The notes beneath the pieces are model-generated. The model saw only the letters and a program-made list of their open reading frames with translations. It had not been told where the DNA came from and ran no database searches. A DNA stretch of 64,000 nt, from NCBI GenBank assembly GCA_001404055.1, contig CXTY01000035.1, positions 1 to 64,000 on the forward strand, given 5' to 3'. The first letter of the stretch is position 1, and the number at the start of each line of letters is the position of its first letter. This DNA comes from Roseibium album. Lineage in GTDB: Bacteria > Pseudomonadota > Alphaproteobacteria > Rhizobiales > Stappiaceae. Below are positions 16,434-25,814 of this stretch, piece by piece. Made by a program: the position numbers and the translations under genes.

Positions 16434-18413
16434 TCACGCCAGCCCTGCCTTCTCCAGCCCTGAAACGTAAGTGTCGATCTGCGACTGGTCCTTGAGATAA
16501 AACAGGCGCTCTCGCACAAATGTACTGTCTATTCCAGGGCGGAGTTTCTTCAAATGAGTGATGGCTTCACCGGCTTTTTCTAGCTCCCCCAAATGTCCCA
16601 ATGCTGAAGCCCGAATGGCCGATGGCCAATAGTGTGAATTCGGCACGGATTCTGCCATGGATGCCCATTTTTCAGCCGCTTCAAAGTCTCCCTTGAATAA
16701 AAAGGCTGTGGCACCGTAACTCAGGAACGCCCATCGGTAGGGGTCTGATGGACTGATCCGAACCGCCTCCTCAAAACATCCAATGGCGTCATCGAGTTGG
16801 CCTGAATAGGCCATGGAGTCACCGAGGCCACAATGCGCTTGCGCCATTCCCGGGTTAAGTTCAATTGCGATCCTGAGGTTCTGGATCGACCGGTCGTATT
16901 CTCCACGAGCGAGGTGCACGCGCCCCAATGCAAAACGGGCGACCGCATCCTCCGGTTCCAATCGGGCTGCATTTATTGCCAATTCCAGCGAGCGGTCCAT
17001 CAATTCGGGGACATCTTCAGCCTCGAAATAGATGGCCGATATCACCAATGCATAGGAGAGACGCGCATAAGCGAGACCGAAATTGGGATCAAGTTCAATA
17101 GCGCGCTCAAAATGCTTCTGCGCTTTCTGGTTGGTCTCAGCACTGAACTCATATTGGATCGCAAGACCGCGATGGTAGCATTTCCACGCGTTCATATCTT
17201 CCAATACGGTTGCTCGAGTGCTGCGTCCGATTAGGCGTTCAATCTCGGCCTCAACTGAAGCGGCGATCGTTTCGGCCAATTCGTCCTGGAGTGCAAAAGG
17301 GTCTTCCGAATTGCGATCATATCTGGAAACCCAAAGATACCTGCCACTTGTAGGCTCGGCCAATTGCACCGTCAGCCGAACTTGTGTTCCAAGGGAACGT
17401 AGGGACCCATGAACAATGTAGTCAAGACCCTGGTCACGGCCGATCTCGCTCATCTGTGTGTTTGTGAGGCGCAATCCGCCGCCTGCAATACTGGCTCGAA
17501 CATCAAGCCAGCTAAACCTCGACAGGTTGGTCGTGATGTCTTCGGTCAAGCCTTCTACCAAAAATGCTTCCTTGGGGTCGCCCCCCAAAGATCCAAATGG
17601 AACAACGGCAACGGATGTTCGCCCTTCAGCGGAATTGGTCGCTGAGTTGGCAGCAGCAATTGTCGTGGGTTGGTCGACGTCAACAAAGAACTGCTCCCCC
17701 TTTATTTCCCCAATAAGTTTGACGAGTTCAGGGCCCGCACCGACACCGAGTTCTTTTTTCAAAGTTGCCTCGTAGGCGTTGAACTGCCGAATTGCCGCTG
17801 CACGTTCGCCCTGCTGTGCAAGGATACGAATCAGAACAACCTGACCAGCATCCCGCAGGGGATCCAACGCGACGATCCGGCGAGCCAGATTGATGGCGGA
17901 CCCGGTATCTCCATTTCTCAGATCTTGTTCAACGGCGCGTTCAAGGACTTTAAGTGAAAGCGTTAAAAGACGCTGTCGCTCTGAGACCATCCAGTCCTCA
18001 AAATCGGCCTGTTGCCCATAGAGATCGTCAAGAACTGGTGCAGTAAGCAGGGAAACAGCCTGGGCGGTTGCGGCGGGTGACAAGTCTTCTGAAAGTTTTG
18101 TGAATTCATCAACGTCAACGACCACGGCATCGGGGTTCAAGCCGACATGGTCATTTTCCGTCAAAATGATGTTGTCGCCCCCGGCAGACATGTTCTTCTT
18201 CAACTTTGCGATTGCCTGTCGCAGACTTTGCCTGGCTTGCTCTGAGTACCTGTCCCCCCAAAAAAGAGCCATCAGTCGGTCTCTGGAAGGGGGCATTTCG
18301 GTATTCAGCGCCAGGTAAGCGATCAATCCTTGAGACTTGCTGCCCGAAATCGAAATAAGCGTTCCGTCTTCCAATGACACCGAAAGCTTCCCGAAGAGTC
18401 TTATTGATATCAC
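16434..18413 (-). CDS. BTAD-domain transcriptional regulator with TolB-like and TPR regions
   Basis: A large cytoplasmic regulator of 659 residues. Residues 1-90 form an OmpR/SARP-type winged helix (MISIRLFGKLSVSLEDG start). Residues 95-235 match a bacterial transcriptional activator domain (DPLRDAGQVVLIRILAQQG). Residues 265-390 resemble the periplasmic-binding-like region of CadC/adenylate-cyclase-associated proteins (VAVVPFGSLGGDPKEAFLVEG). The rest is TPR repeats (FGLAYARLSYALV; GMAQAHCGLGDSMAYSGQ). It has no ATPase domain, unlike AfsR. It faces away from the cysteine synthase fusion across a 376-base control region, so it probably controls that sulfur cluster; its signal is unknown. Confidence 0.85.
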   Translation of the reverse strand: MISIRLFGKLSVSLEDGTLISISGSKSQGLIAYLALNTEMPPSRDRLMALFWGDRYSEQARQSLRQAIAKLKKNMSAGGDNIILTENDHVGLNPDAVVVDVDEFTKLSEDLSPAATAQAVSLLTAPVLDDLYGQQADFEDWMVSERQRLLTLSLKVLERAVEQDLRNGDTGSAINLARRIVALDPLRDAGQVVLIRILAQQGERAAAIRQFNAYEATLKKELGVGAGPELVKLIGEIKGEQFFVDVDQPTTIAAANSATNSAEGRTSVAVVPFGSLGGDPKEAFLVEGLTEDITTNLSRFSWLDVRASIAGGGLRLTNTQMSEIGRDQGLDYIVHGSLRSLGTQVRLTVQLAEPTSGRYLWVSRYDRNSEDPFALQDELAETIAASVEAEIERLIGRSTRATVLEDMNAWKCYHRGLAIQYEFSAETNQKAQKHFERAIELDPNFGLAYARLSYALVISAIYFEAEDVPELMDRSLELAINAARLEPEDAVARFALGRVHLARGEYDRSIQNLRIAIELNPGMAQAHCGLGDSMAYSGQLDDAIGCFEEAVRISPSDPYRWAFLSYGATAFLFKGDFEAAEKWASMAESVPNSHYWPSAIRASALGHLGELEKAGEAITHLKKLRPGIDSTFVRERLFYLKDQSQIDTYVSGLEKAGLA

Positions 18414-18789
18414 TTGTTGTTTCCTTCCCGCCGCGTGGAACGCTCCAACGAATTAGAAAGAAATTCCCGCATTTTTTTCAGAAAGGCCAGCCAATTATAA
18501 GTTTTCATGGCGAGATCACGGCCTAGCTCACGCCACATTCACGTCCCACAGCCACTTCCATGGCTAAAACGGTCATCAAGAACATGATCGCAGAGACCCG
18601 AGGCTATGGCTCAAACGAAATTGCAAAGCCCTTAGCGCCAAAACACCTTCTGACTTCGTGGGCGCCTATTCAATGTCACCGAAGTTGCTGGGGTGCAAAC
18701 AATTTTTGGGCCGGCCTCACAAGGCGCTTCGTCCGCGCTGTTTCTGAATTCGACCTGCCTGGGTCCGCCAAGCCAAAAGGATTTAACCA
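18414..18789. promoter_or_regulatory. divergent control region of the sulfur cluster
   Basis: This 376-base stretch lies between the BTAD regulator and the cysteine synthase fusion and must hold both promoters. A short plus-strand frame (18560-18793) shows no recognisable protein. I see no clear palindrome or riboswitch in it. AAAAGGA precedes the ATG at 18790 and supports that start. Confidence 0.5.
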
Positions 18790-20343
18790 ATGACTTTAGT
18801 TGTGCCTATCTTAAACACCGACCAGAATAAACGGGATGAAGCTGACCAACGGCTGGAGACCGAAATGCCTTCACTCAAGTCTTCCATTCTCGATACAGTT
18901 GGCAATACGCCTATCGTGCGGATCAACAATATTGGTCCGGAGCAGGTCGAACTCTTCGTTAAAATCGAGGCTTTTAATCCCCTTGGCTCGGTCAAAGACA
19001 GATTTGCATTGGCGGCCATTGAAGCTGCAGAGGAAGATGGCACGCTCAGGGCAGGCCAGACCGTTGTTGAGGCAACAAGCGGTAACACGGGTATTGGTCT
19101 TGCAATGGTCTGTGCGCAAAAAGGGTATCCTCTGGTTATAACAATGGCAGAAAACTTCAGCGTCGAGCGACGTCAGCTGATGCGTTTCCTGGGTGCCAAG
19201 GTTGTGCTCACCCCAGCTTCTGAGAAGGGATCAGGCATGATTGCCAAGGCCAAGGAATTGGCAGAGCAACATGGATGGTTTCTCTCTCGGCAATTCGAAA
19301 ATGAAGTAAATGCAGACATGCATTCGCGCACAACAGCGCGTGAGATCCTCCGCGATTTTAAAGAACTCGGACTTGACTATTGGGTAACTGGATTTGGTAC
19401 AGGAGGCACACTGAAAGGTGTCGGCCGGGTGCTGAAAGAGGAAAGCCCGGAAACCCGCATTGTGGTGACAGAGCCGGACAATGTTCCGTTGTTATCAAGT
19501 GGAATTGCCCAGGAAAGGGCGAAAGATGGTGGGCCTTCAAAGAGTCACCCGATGTTCCGGCCTCACCTCATGCAAGGATGGTCGCCCGATTTCATTCCCA
19601 AGCTTGCCGAAGACGCTCAAGCGCTGGAACTCATTGACGTTTTTCAGCCAGTTGCAGGATCTGAGGCGCTCCAGGCGTCCCAGGACCTGGCGACGAAGGA
19701 AGGGATCTTTTGCGGTATTAGCAGCGGTGCCACCTTTGCTGCGGCGTTGAAAATCGCCGAGAAGGCACCTGCAGGTTCGAAAATTTTGGCGATGCTTCCG
19801 GATACCGGCGAGAGGTACATGACGACAGCCCTTTTCGACGGGATCGAGAAATCCATGTCGGAGGAGGAAATCGAGATCTCGCAGTCAACTGGTGGCTTTC
19901 GCTTTGATGTGACCGGCGGCGGATCCGCAACGCCCACAATCGTTGAGCCGGCAAAACCGGAAATTGCTGCGTTGGTCGACAAGACGATCACAGAGAAACC
20001 GGTCGTTATGTATGCGCTCGAATGGTGCGAGTTTTGTTGGTCGGTTCGCAAGATGTTTGATGCGGCGGGGATTGCCTATGAAACTGTCGACTTGGATTCT
20101 GTTGCCTATCAAAAGGACAATCTTGGCGGCGAAATCCGTGTTGCCTTGTGCAACTTGACGGGTCTTCCCACTATTCCGCAGATTTTCGTGGCTGGGGAAC
20201 ACATCGGTGGTGCAACGGAGACTTTCGATGCATTCAACGACGGGTATTTGAAGACACGCCTGTCAGCGGCCGGCATCAATTTTGATCCCGAAATGACAAA
20301 AGATGCCTATAGCTTCCTGCCAACATGGTTGCATCCGAGATGA
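18790..20343 (+). CDS. cysteine synthase-glutaredoxin fusion
   Basis: Residues 25-350 form a PLP-dependent O-acetylserine sulfhydrylase-type domain. It has NPLGSVKDR with the PLP Lys69, the TSGNTGIGLA loop, GTGGTLKGVG and ISSGAT. A Pro/acidic linker follows, then residues 395-517 form a glutaredoxin domain with the redox motif WCEFC (Cys413, Cys416) and a cis-proline loop TIPQIF. Ordinary CysK and CysM have about 300-330 residues and no such domain. The ATG at 18790 has AAAAGGA upstream; an internal ATG at 18865 would remove 25 N-terminal residues outside the fold. It heads a run with a PLP decarboxylase and a desulfurase. The likely job is synthesis or sulfur transfer on cysteine-like substrates with a reductase arm. 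Confidence 0.9.
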   Translation: MTLVVPILNTDQNKRDEADQRLETEMPSLKSSILDTVGNTPIVRINNIGPEQVELFVKIEAFNPLGSVKDRFALAAIEAAEEDGTLRAGQTVVEATSGNTGIGLAMVCAQKGYPLVITMAENFSVERRQLMRFLGAKVVLTPASEKGSGMIAKAKELAEQHGWFLSRQFENEVNADMHSRTTAREILRDFKELGLDYWVTGFGTGGTLKGVGRVLKEESPETRIVVTEPDNVPLLSSGIAQERAKDGGPSKSHPMFRPHLMQGWSPDFIPKLAEDAQALELIDVFQPVAGSEALQASQDLATKEGIFCGISSGATFAAALKIAEKAPAGSKILAMLPDTGERYMTTALFDGIEKSMSEEEIEISQSTGGFRFDVTGGGSATPTIVEPAKPEIAALVDKTITEKPVVMYALEWCEFCWSVRKMFDAAGIAYETVDLDSVAYQKDNLGGEIRVALCNLTGLPTIPQIFVAGEHIGGATETFDAFNDGYLKTRLSAAGINFDPEMTKDAYSFLPTWLHPR

Positions 20344-21758
20344 AACCGGAGAGTGCCTTCTTACCTGCGCACAGCGTGCTTTCGAGGGTCGCGGAATACG
20401 GATTGGCCTATCGTCACTCCCCCCGGCCTTTGCACCCGGAAGCAACCACGAAAGAACTAAGGCAGGCGTTCTGTGTGCCTTTGCCGGAAGAACCGACCGC
20501 TGGCGATGATGTGATTGACCGGCTGATTGCAGCTTCCGAACCGGGCCTGGTTGGGAACACGGATCCCAATTTCTTTGCCTGGGTGATGGGAGGGTCTGAC
20601 ATGGTTGGTGTCTCTGCCGATGTTCTGACATCGGTTTGGGGACAAAACGCTGCAATCTTCCAGACATCTCCTGCTGCCGCGATTGCCGAAGAGGCGGTGG
20701 CGGGCTGGTTGCTGGAGCTACTGAATTTGCCCCGTGACAGTTCGGTTGGTCTGGTCACCGGAGCAACCATGGCAACCTTTGTCGGATTGGCTGCTGCACG
20801 ATCTGAGGTGCTTCATCGCGCGGGATATGATTTTGAGGCAAGCGGCCTGCAAAATGCGCCTTTGATCCGCATATATCTAAGTGACGATGCTCACGTCGCG
20901 AACCATTCAGCATTGCGATATCTGGGGTTCGGAGACACCAATCTTGTGCGTATTCCCTCTGATGCCAAAGGCTTGATGTCAGTTGACGATCTCGGGCGTG
21001 AGATGGACAAGACCAAGGGCCCCAAGATGATTATCGGGCAGGCAGGACATATCAATTCCGGCGCATTCGAGGATTTTGTGGGCTTGGCGGCACTGGCGCG
21101 TACGCACAACGCCTGGCTTCACGTGGATGGCGCCTTTGGACTGTGGGCACGGGTGCTACAGGATAAATCCTACATGACACAAGGGTTGGAATTGGCCGAC
21201 AGTTGGTCGGTCGATGGCCATAAATGGATACAGATCCCGTATGATTCAGGTTTCGCCATTGTGCGAAATCCTGAAGCGCATAAACGCGCCATGGATACTT
21301 CTGCAGGGTATCTCAATATCGGGCCCGACGACGGGCGGAATCCGACAGAATATAATCCGGAGCTTTCGCGCCGTGCTCGTGGGTTTTCGGCCTGGGCGGT
21401 CTTGATGTCGCTTGGCAAAACCGGCGTTCGCAAACTGGTTGCGGGTCATTGTGAAACCGCACAGAGAGTCGCCGAACGGCTTGCGGACGTACCCGGATTG
21501 GAGGTCGACGGTCCCCCTGATCTCAACCAGGTTATCATACATGTTTCAGATGAGCTGGCTGAAGCCGATGATCTGGCCGAGCACCTTGCCACGCGGTTGA
21601 ATGAATCCGGCCAGGTATTTGTGAAAACTGCAGTCTGGAAAGGCCGGTCGGTGTTACGCCTTTCGTTCATCTCGAATGGGATCGATACCAGTCACGCAGA
21701 TGATCTTGCTGAGGCGATAGTCCAATCCTGGAAAATGGTGTGTGAGGACATGGGGTAA
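20340..21758 (+). CDS. group II PLP-dependent decarboxylase
   Basis: A 472-residue enzyme of the aspartate/aromatic/glutamate/cysteine-sulfinate decarboxylase superfamily. The PLP-binding His and Asp lie in HVDGAFGLW, and the PLP Lys is in DGHKWIQ (Lys295). The substrate-selecting loop does not permit naming the amino acid. Its start overlaps the stop of the cysteine synthase fusion (ATGA), which indicates coupled translation and a shared pathway. Candidate substrates include cysteine, cysteine sulfinate or cysteate in view of its partners; a general aromatic or glutamate-type activity cannot be excluded. Confidence 0.88.
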   Translation: MKPESAFLPAHSVLSRVAEYGLAYRHSPRPLHPEATTKELRQAFCVPLPEEPTAGDDVIDRLIAASEPGLVGNTDPNFFAWVMGGSDMVGVSADVLTSVWGQNAAIFQTSPAAAIAEEAVAGWLLELLNLPRDSSVGLVTGATMATFVGLAAARSEVLHRAGYDFEASGLQNAPLIRIYLSDDAHVANHSALRYLGFGDTNLVRIPSDAKGLMSVDDLGREMDKTKGPKMIIGQAGHINSGAFEDFVGLAALARTHNAWLHVDGAFGLWARVLQDKSYMTQGLELADSWSVDGHKWIQIPYDSGFAIVRNPEAHKRAMDTSAGYLNIGPDDGRNPTEYNPELSRRARGFSAWAVLMSLGKTGVRKLVAGHCETAQRVAERLADVPGLEVDGPPDLNQVIIHVSDELAEADDLAEHLATRLNESGQVFVKTAVWKGRSVLRLSFISNGIDTSHADDLAEAIVQSWKMVCEDMG

Positions 21759-21852
21759 CGGCGAAATCACTTTGCCTTCACAGCAAAATCGACGTCTGGA
21801 TACGCGGCAGGAGGTTCTTTGGTCCGCAAACAGCTAGCTGAGGAGACCTGAT

Positions 21853-23022
21853 ATGCTCGCGCAAAAACTTCGACCAGACGACATTCAACCGGCGCAAAAG
21901 ATCACGCACGTGCAGCGCCGCATTTACATGGATCACAACGGTAGTACTCCGACGCATCCTGCAGCTGTAACCGCAATGATGCCCTTTTTGGTGAGTGCGT
22001 TTGGCAATCCTTCCAGCGGGCACTGGGCTTCCGATCCGGCAAAGTCAGCCGTTGAAAAGGCGCGTGCCAGCGTGGCCAGGTTGATAGGTGCGCAACCAGG
22101 CGAGATCGTGATTACGTCAGGCGCAACGGAAGCAAACAATTTGGCAATCAAGGGGTGCCTTCCGAAACCCTTGGGCAACCACATAATTACGAGTGCAATT
22201 GAACATGACGCCGTTCTAAAGACAGTTCGAGCCGTTAAACTCAAGGGCGTAAGGGTGACGTTCGTACCTGTCGATGATTATGGCATCGTCGATCCGGAGG
22301 CTGTCCGCCGGGCAATCACCGAACAAACGACATTGATTTCCATAATGTTGGCAAACAACGAGATAGGGACGGTTCAGCCTGTTGCGGAAGTTGCTGACAT
22401 TGCCCGCGAATACGGAATTACGGTTCACACCGATGCGGCTCAGGCCATAGGAAAAATTCCGGTGAATATCGACTCTCTGGGCGTAGATCTGCTTTCCATT
22501 GCCGGACATAAATTTGGCGCGCCGAATGGCGTTGGCTCCCTGTTCATTCGAAAGGGAACACGGCTTTCGCCCCTTTTGCATGGCGGCGGACATGAGGGCG
22601 GGCGAAGGGCAGGGACAGAAAGTGCGCTTCTCGCAGCAGGTTTGGGAGCGGCAGCCGAACAGGCTGCCAAAAAAGACAACACCAGAGTGCGTGCATTGAG
22701 GGACTATTTCTGGAACTTCCTTTCTCAAACGTTCGGCAAAAAGGTTATATTGAACGGGCATCCGAAAAACAGGGTCCCAAACACGCTTAATGTCAGCTTT
22801 CCTGGAAAAATAGGCGCAGAAATTCTTGCAACGATGCCTCACGTTGCAGCGACAACCGGCAGCGCCTGCCACGCCGGGTGTATCGACATGTCTCATGTAT
22901 TGATTGCCATGGGCAAATCCACAGAGAATGGATTGGGGACTATCCGGTTTTCGCTTGGTGATGGAAACACCCGGGAAGAAGTAGACGAAGTGGTTGCCTC
23001 GATTGCCAAGGCTATCGCCTAG
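21853..23022 (+). CDS. cysteine desulfurase-like class V aminotransferase
   Basis: A 389-residue PLP enzyme resembling NifS/IscS and selenocysteine lyase. The PLP Lys220 lies in AGHKFGAP. The catalytic Cys loop GSACHAGC (Cys339, a second Cys343) is closer to the GSACHAG/GAACHS type than to IscS GSACTSG. A long N-terminal extension before MDHNGSTPTHP is unusual. The start follows GAGGAG and lies 94 bases after the decarboxylase, so the genes are probably co-transcribed. A strong terminator follows at once. It should take sulfur (or selenium) from cysteine as an enzyme persulfide. Confidence 0.9.
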   Translation: MLAQKLRPDDIQPAQKITHVQRRIYMDHNGSTPTHPAAVTAMMPFLVSAFGNPSSGHWASDPAKSAVEKARASVARLIGAQPGEIVITSGATEANNLAIKGCLPKPLGNHIITSAIEHDAVLKTVRAVKLKGVRVTFVPVDDYGIVDPEAVRRAITEQTTLISIMLANNEIGTVQPVAEVADIAREYGITVHTDAAQAIGKIPVNIDSLGVDLLSIAGHKFGAPNGVGSLFIRKGTRLSPLLHGGGHEGGRRAGTESALLAAGLGAAAEQAAKKDNTRVRALRDYFWNFLSQTFGKKVILNGHPKNRVPNTLNVSFPGKIGAEILATMPHVAATTGSACHAGCIDMSHVLIAMGKSTENGLGTIRFSLGDGNTREEVDEVVASIAKAIA

Positions 23023-23047
23023 TCACCAAACCCGTTAAACGGAATTG

Positions 23048-23074
23048 GACCGGTCCTGGAGGCCGGTCTTTTTT
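23048..23074 (+). terminator. rho-independent terminator after the desulfurase
   Basis: GACCGG pairs with CCGGTC around a nine-base loop, and the stem is followed by six T. It ends the message of the cysteine synthase-decarboxylase-desulfurase operon, so the DsrE-type gene downstream needs its own promoter or read-through. Confidence 0.88.
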
Positions 23075-23213
23075 GTGCAGCTCCAGATGCTCACGCCTAA
23101 TTCACGCAGTTCACGGAAAACTCTCCGCTTTTTTAGTTCGGAGCTCACTCCGGTCTCACACCAGTGGGGCAAAACAGTCTCATAGAAAAACACACGAGTT
23201 TAGGAGAGATAAC

Positions 23214-23564
23214 ATGGCATTCTTGATCAACAACGCCTGGGGAAACGATGACCTCGAAAAGGCAACGGTAGCACTCGTTGTCGGTAACGCCGCTGCGGGC
23301 AGGGGCGATGCGCGCATTTTTTTGACCAACTCAGCACTTGACCTGGCATTGAAGGGCAAGGCCGATACGTGGCAGGCCGAAGGCTATGCTTCTATCAAGG
23401 AACTTATGGAAGGCTACCGGGAAAAAGGCGGCGTTGTCTGGGTTTGCAAAGCTTGCGCGGACGCCAAGGGCATCACGCAAAATGACCTGGTTGAAGGTGC
23501 CGAGATCGCCGGTGCCGGCCATACGATGGGCTTTCTTGAAGCTGGTGGTCAGCAGTTGATGTGA
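23214..23564 (+). CDS. DsrE-family sulfur-carrier-like protein
   Basis: A 116-residue cytoplasmic protein of the DsrE/TusD fold. It has a repeated beta-alpha pattern and a Cys-bearing loop WVCKACADAKGI, in which two Cys are separated by two residues at the position where DsrE-like carriers bind persulfide sulfur. The start at 23214 follows TAGGAGAG. It lies 192 bases after the desulfurase, beyond a terminator. A sensible role is to accept persulfide sulfur from the neighbouring desulfurase, which is inferred. Confidence 0.85.
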   Translation: MAFLINNAWGNDDLEKATVALVVGNAAAGRGDARIFLTNSALDLALKGKADTWQAEGYASIKELMEGYREKGGVVWVCKACADAKGITQNDLVEGAEIAGAGHTMGFLEAGGQQLM

Positions 23565-23572
23565 AAATTCTT

Positions 23573-23600
23573 GTTCAGCGGCATTCACATGCCGCTGAAT
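23573..23600 (+). terminator. hairpin after the DsrE-type gene
   Basis: TTCAGCGGCAT and ATGCCGCTGAA form a perfect stem with a TCAC loop ten bases after the stop. There is no T-run, so it may be a weak terminator or a 3' protector. Confidence 0.6.
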
Positions 23601-23717
23601 GTTGCGCGGGTTCTTGGAATGTAAATTCTATTAAGAACTGATTTTACTTGGGTTTTTATGGTGCTGTCGGAGAGACTTGAATTTTCTCTCTCTCGAATTT
23701 AGATTTAATAAAATCAA

Positions 23718-24644
23718 TTACTTAGATAGCCTGACGCCTTTGGAAAAGTGACACTTCACTGTAACAAGTGCAATTCGGAAACATTCCTTTAGATGATGAG
23801 TAAACGTGTTGTCTTTTTTTCGAGCGCGTTCCTCCAGTTTGTGGACGAGATACTGAACAACAGCCGGAGAGTTTGTATTCGCGATTGAGGAGAGAGTTCC
23901 AAACTTGGAGCGACTTTGATAGGCATCGAGGAAGATTTCAAGCAGGGAGCTAGTTTTGCGGTCAATCTCTACAATTTGCCAATGGCTTTCACTCGGGGTC
24001 TTCAAGTCATGGGCGTGGGCGTTTCTCGCCACATAGTTTTCGTCCGAAATATTGTACCACTTTCTCGGGAAAAATTTGCACAAAACAAGAGACTTCAACT
24101 TTGGTTGCTCAGCGTGTTTCTCGGGTTCTTTAGGATCAAAATCTCCACTCTGAACTGCTGCTTCAAGTAACTCACTAAGGCAGTTCCCTGATTCCTTTGG
24201 AACAAAGCCAACGTTGGTTTGATGTCCGGTATGAATAGCCTTCAGTCGTTTTTCCAGAACAGCCTGCTTTTCCTTGATGGCCTCCAGCTTCTGTTTTTCC
24301 TTTGCAGTTAGCATGCCACCCTGCTTTTCACGGGCAGCAGCCTTACTGAAATTTTTCTGAAGAACACCGACTGTGTCTTCCAGTCGCTTGAGGCCTTCAG
24401 CAACGGTCGCATTCTTTGACCCGGTGAGTTCAAACGCCGTGATTGCTGCTGCAGTGGCACCGACGGTTTCTGCCAGTCCCTTGTGGAAACTATCGTCGTT
24501 CAAGCTGGCACCATTGCCAAGCAACGTCACAGAACTGTTGAGTTTTTTCAATGCCGCCCTTGACCTGAGACCCAACTTTCCTCCGGTTATTCGGAGAGTT
24601 TGTCGGTTCTTTGGTGTGCGACCCAACTTGCCCCCAGTACGGGC
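23718..24644 (-). pseudogene. C-terminal part of an unrecognised protein, interrupted by IS3
   Basis: This fragment of about 308 residues has no recognised domain. It begins (at the IS junction) with two similar Gly/Lys-rich units (RTGGKLGRTP and RITGGKLGLR), continues with a helical, coiled-coil-like part (LTAKEKQKLEAIKEKQAVLEKRL) and ends in a basic helical region. The open frame continues a few codons into the IS end, where a TTG simulates a start. The N-terminal part of the same gene appears to lie at 25815-26068 beyond the element. Confidence 0.55.
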
Positions 24645-24663
24645 TAGAGTTTTCCGGACCAAA

Positions 24664-25476
24664 TCAGGAACACGGGCTGGCTGCGTGTTCCGGTTTCATC
24701 AGGTCTATTGGTACTTTGTTGCCAATAGCACTGTGAGGTCGTTGCTCGTTATAGTCCTTTCGCCAATTCTCCAATTTTTCGACCGCATCTGCAAGGCTCA
24801 AGAACCAATGGGCGTTCAAGCACTCCGCCCTGAACCTTCCGTTGAATGCCTCGATAAAGGCGTTGTCGGTCGGTTTTCCTGGCCGGGAGAAGTCCAGCGT
24901 CACCCTTCTCTGATACGCCCACAGATCCAGATCTCGTGAGATAAACTCTGAGCCCTGGTCGACGCGGATGGTCTTCGGGAAGCCAATTCGAGAACACACC
25001 CTATCCAAGATTCTCACTACGTCCTCGCCCCGGTAACTGAAGCGGGGGTCAAGCACCGGCACATAGCGGGAGTATGTGTCGATCACTGTCAGAACCCGGA
25101 TCTTGCGACCGGTCGCGAGCTGGTCGTGCACAAAGTCCATTGCCCAGACATCATTCGGGCCAACGGCATTCTGGCGATCTTCCCGAAGCTTCGCCTTTAC
25201 CCGGCGTTTGGGATGCTTGTTCCTCAGTTGCAGGCTCAATTCGTTGTAAATCCGACGCGTTTTCTTCTGATTGATCATCCACCCCTCCCGGCGCATCAAG
25301 ACATGCACACGGCGATAACCGAACCGAACACGCGTCTGGCAAATCTCTCTTATCCGCTGTTCCAAAGCGGCCTGATCGGGTCGACGGGACTTGTACCGGT
25401 AGGTCTTCGGATCAAACAGGATCAGCCGCACAGGCACGACGGATGGACACCGACCAGTCCAGCCGCATCTCATCAA
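24664..25476 (-). CDS. IS3-family transposase OrfB (frameshifted N-terminus)
   Basis: This is the catalytic integrase part of the transposase, with the rve DDE residues in [15 protein letters not shown] and FIEAFNGRF. In a normal IS3 element OrfB is reached by a -1 frameshift from OrfA. Here the main OrfB frame is the same as the OrfA frame, while the -1 frame reads the expected N-terminus ([18 protein letters not shown]) and then stops. A single-base insertion near 25424-25432 would explain this. The protein is probably not made in full length. Confidence 0.8.
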   Translation of the reverse strand: MMRCGWTGRCPSVVPVRLILFDPKTYRYKSRRPDQAALEQRIREICQTRVRFGYRRVHVLMRREGWMINQKKTRRIYNELSLQLRNKHPKRRVKAKLREDRQNAVGPNDVWAMDFVHDQLATGRKIRVLTVIDTYSRYVPVLDPRFSYRGEDVVRILDRVCSRIGFPKTIRVDQGSEFISRDLDLWAYQRRVTLDFSRPGKPTDNAFIEAFNGRFRAECLNAHWFLSLADAVEKLENWRKDYNEQRPHSAIGNKVPIDLMKPEHAASPCS

Positions 25477-25500
25477 CCAGCGTTCTCTTCCGAGCAGGCC

Positions 25501-25767
25501 TCAGAGCTTTCGTTTGACGATGTCCTGAAGCATTTCCTTATCGAGCGACAGGTCCGCGACGATCTTCTTTAGACGAGCGTTTTCGTGTTCCAATTCCCTG
25601 AGCCGTTTCATCTCAGAGGGCAGCAGACCCGCATACTTCTTGCGCCAGTTGAAATAAGTCGCCTGGCTGATCCCAGCCTCACGACAGATCTCCGAAACCG
25701 GCACACCTTCTACCCCGCGCTTTACAATGAATGCCTTCTGAGCATCCGAAAACTTCGACGCTTTCAT
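25501..25767 (-). CDS. IS3-family transposase OrfA
   Basis: An 88-residue DNA-binding protein of the IS3 family. It has a helix-turn-helix (PVSEICREAGISQATYFNWRK) and a C-terminal leucine-zipper-like helix (ELEHENARLKKIVADLSL). The stop is preceded by an A-AAG sequence suited to programmed -1 frameshifting into OrfB. It is intact. Confidence 0.9.
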   Translation of the reverse strand: MKASKFSDAQKAFIVKRGVEGVPVSEICREAGISQATYFNWRKKYAGLLPSEMKRLRELEHENARLKKIVADLSLDKEMLQDIVKRKL

Positions 25768-25814
25768 CGTCTTCCACTCCTTCCCAGCCAGGAAATTCGT
25801 CGCGGAAAACTCTA

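Larger units (their letters stand above)
24645..25814 (-). mobile_element. IS3-family insertion sequence (frameshifted)
   Basis: Imperfect terminal inverted repeats include a 12-base exact match (TAGAGTTTTCCG at 24645-24656 and its complement at 25803-25814). The interior holds orfA and orfB of an IS3-family transposase on the minus strand, about 1.17 kb in total. No unambiguous target duplication was found at the ends. It interrupts an exported-protein gene. Its orfB reading frame contains a likely inactivating frameshift near 25424-25432, so it may be immobile. Confidence 0.88.
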
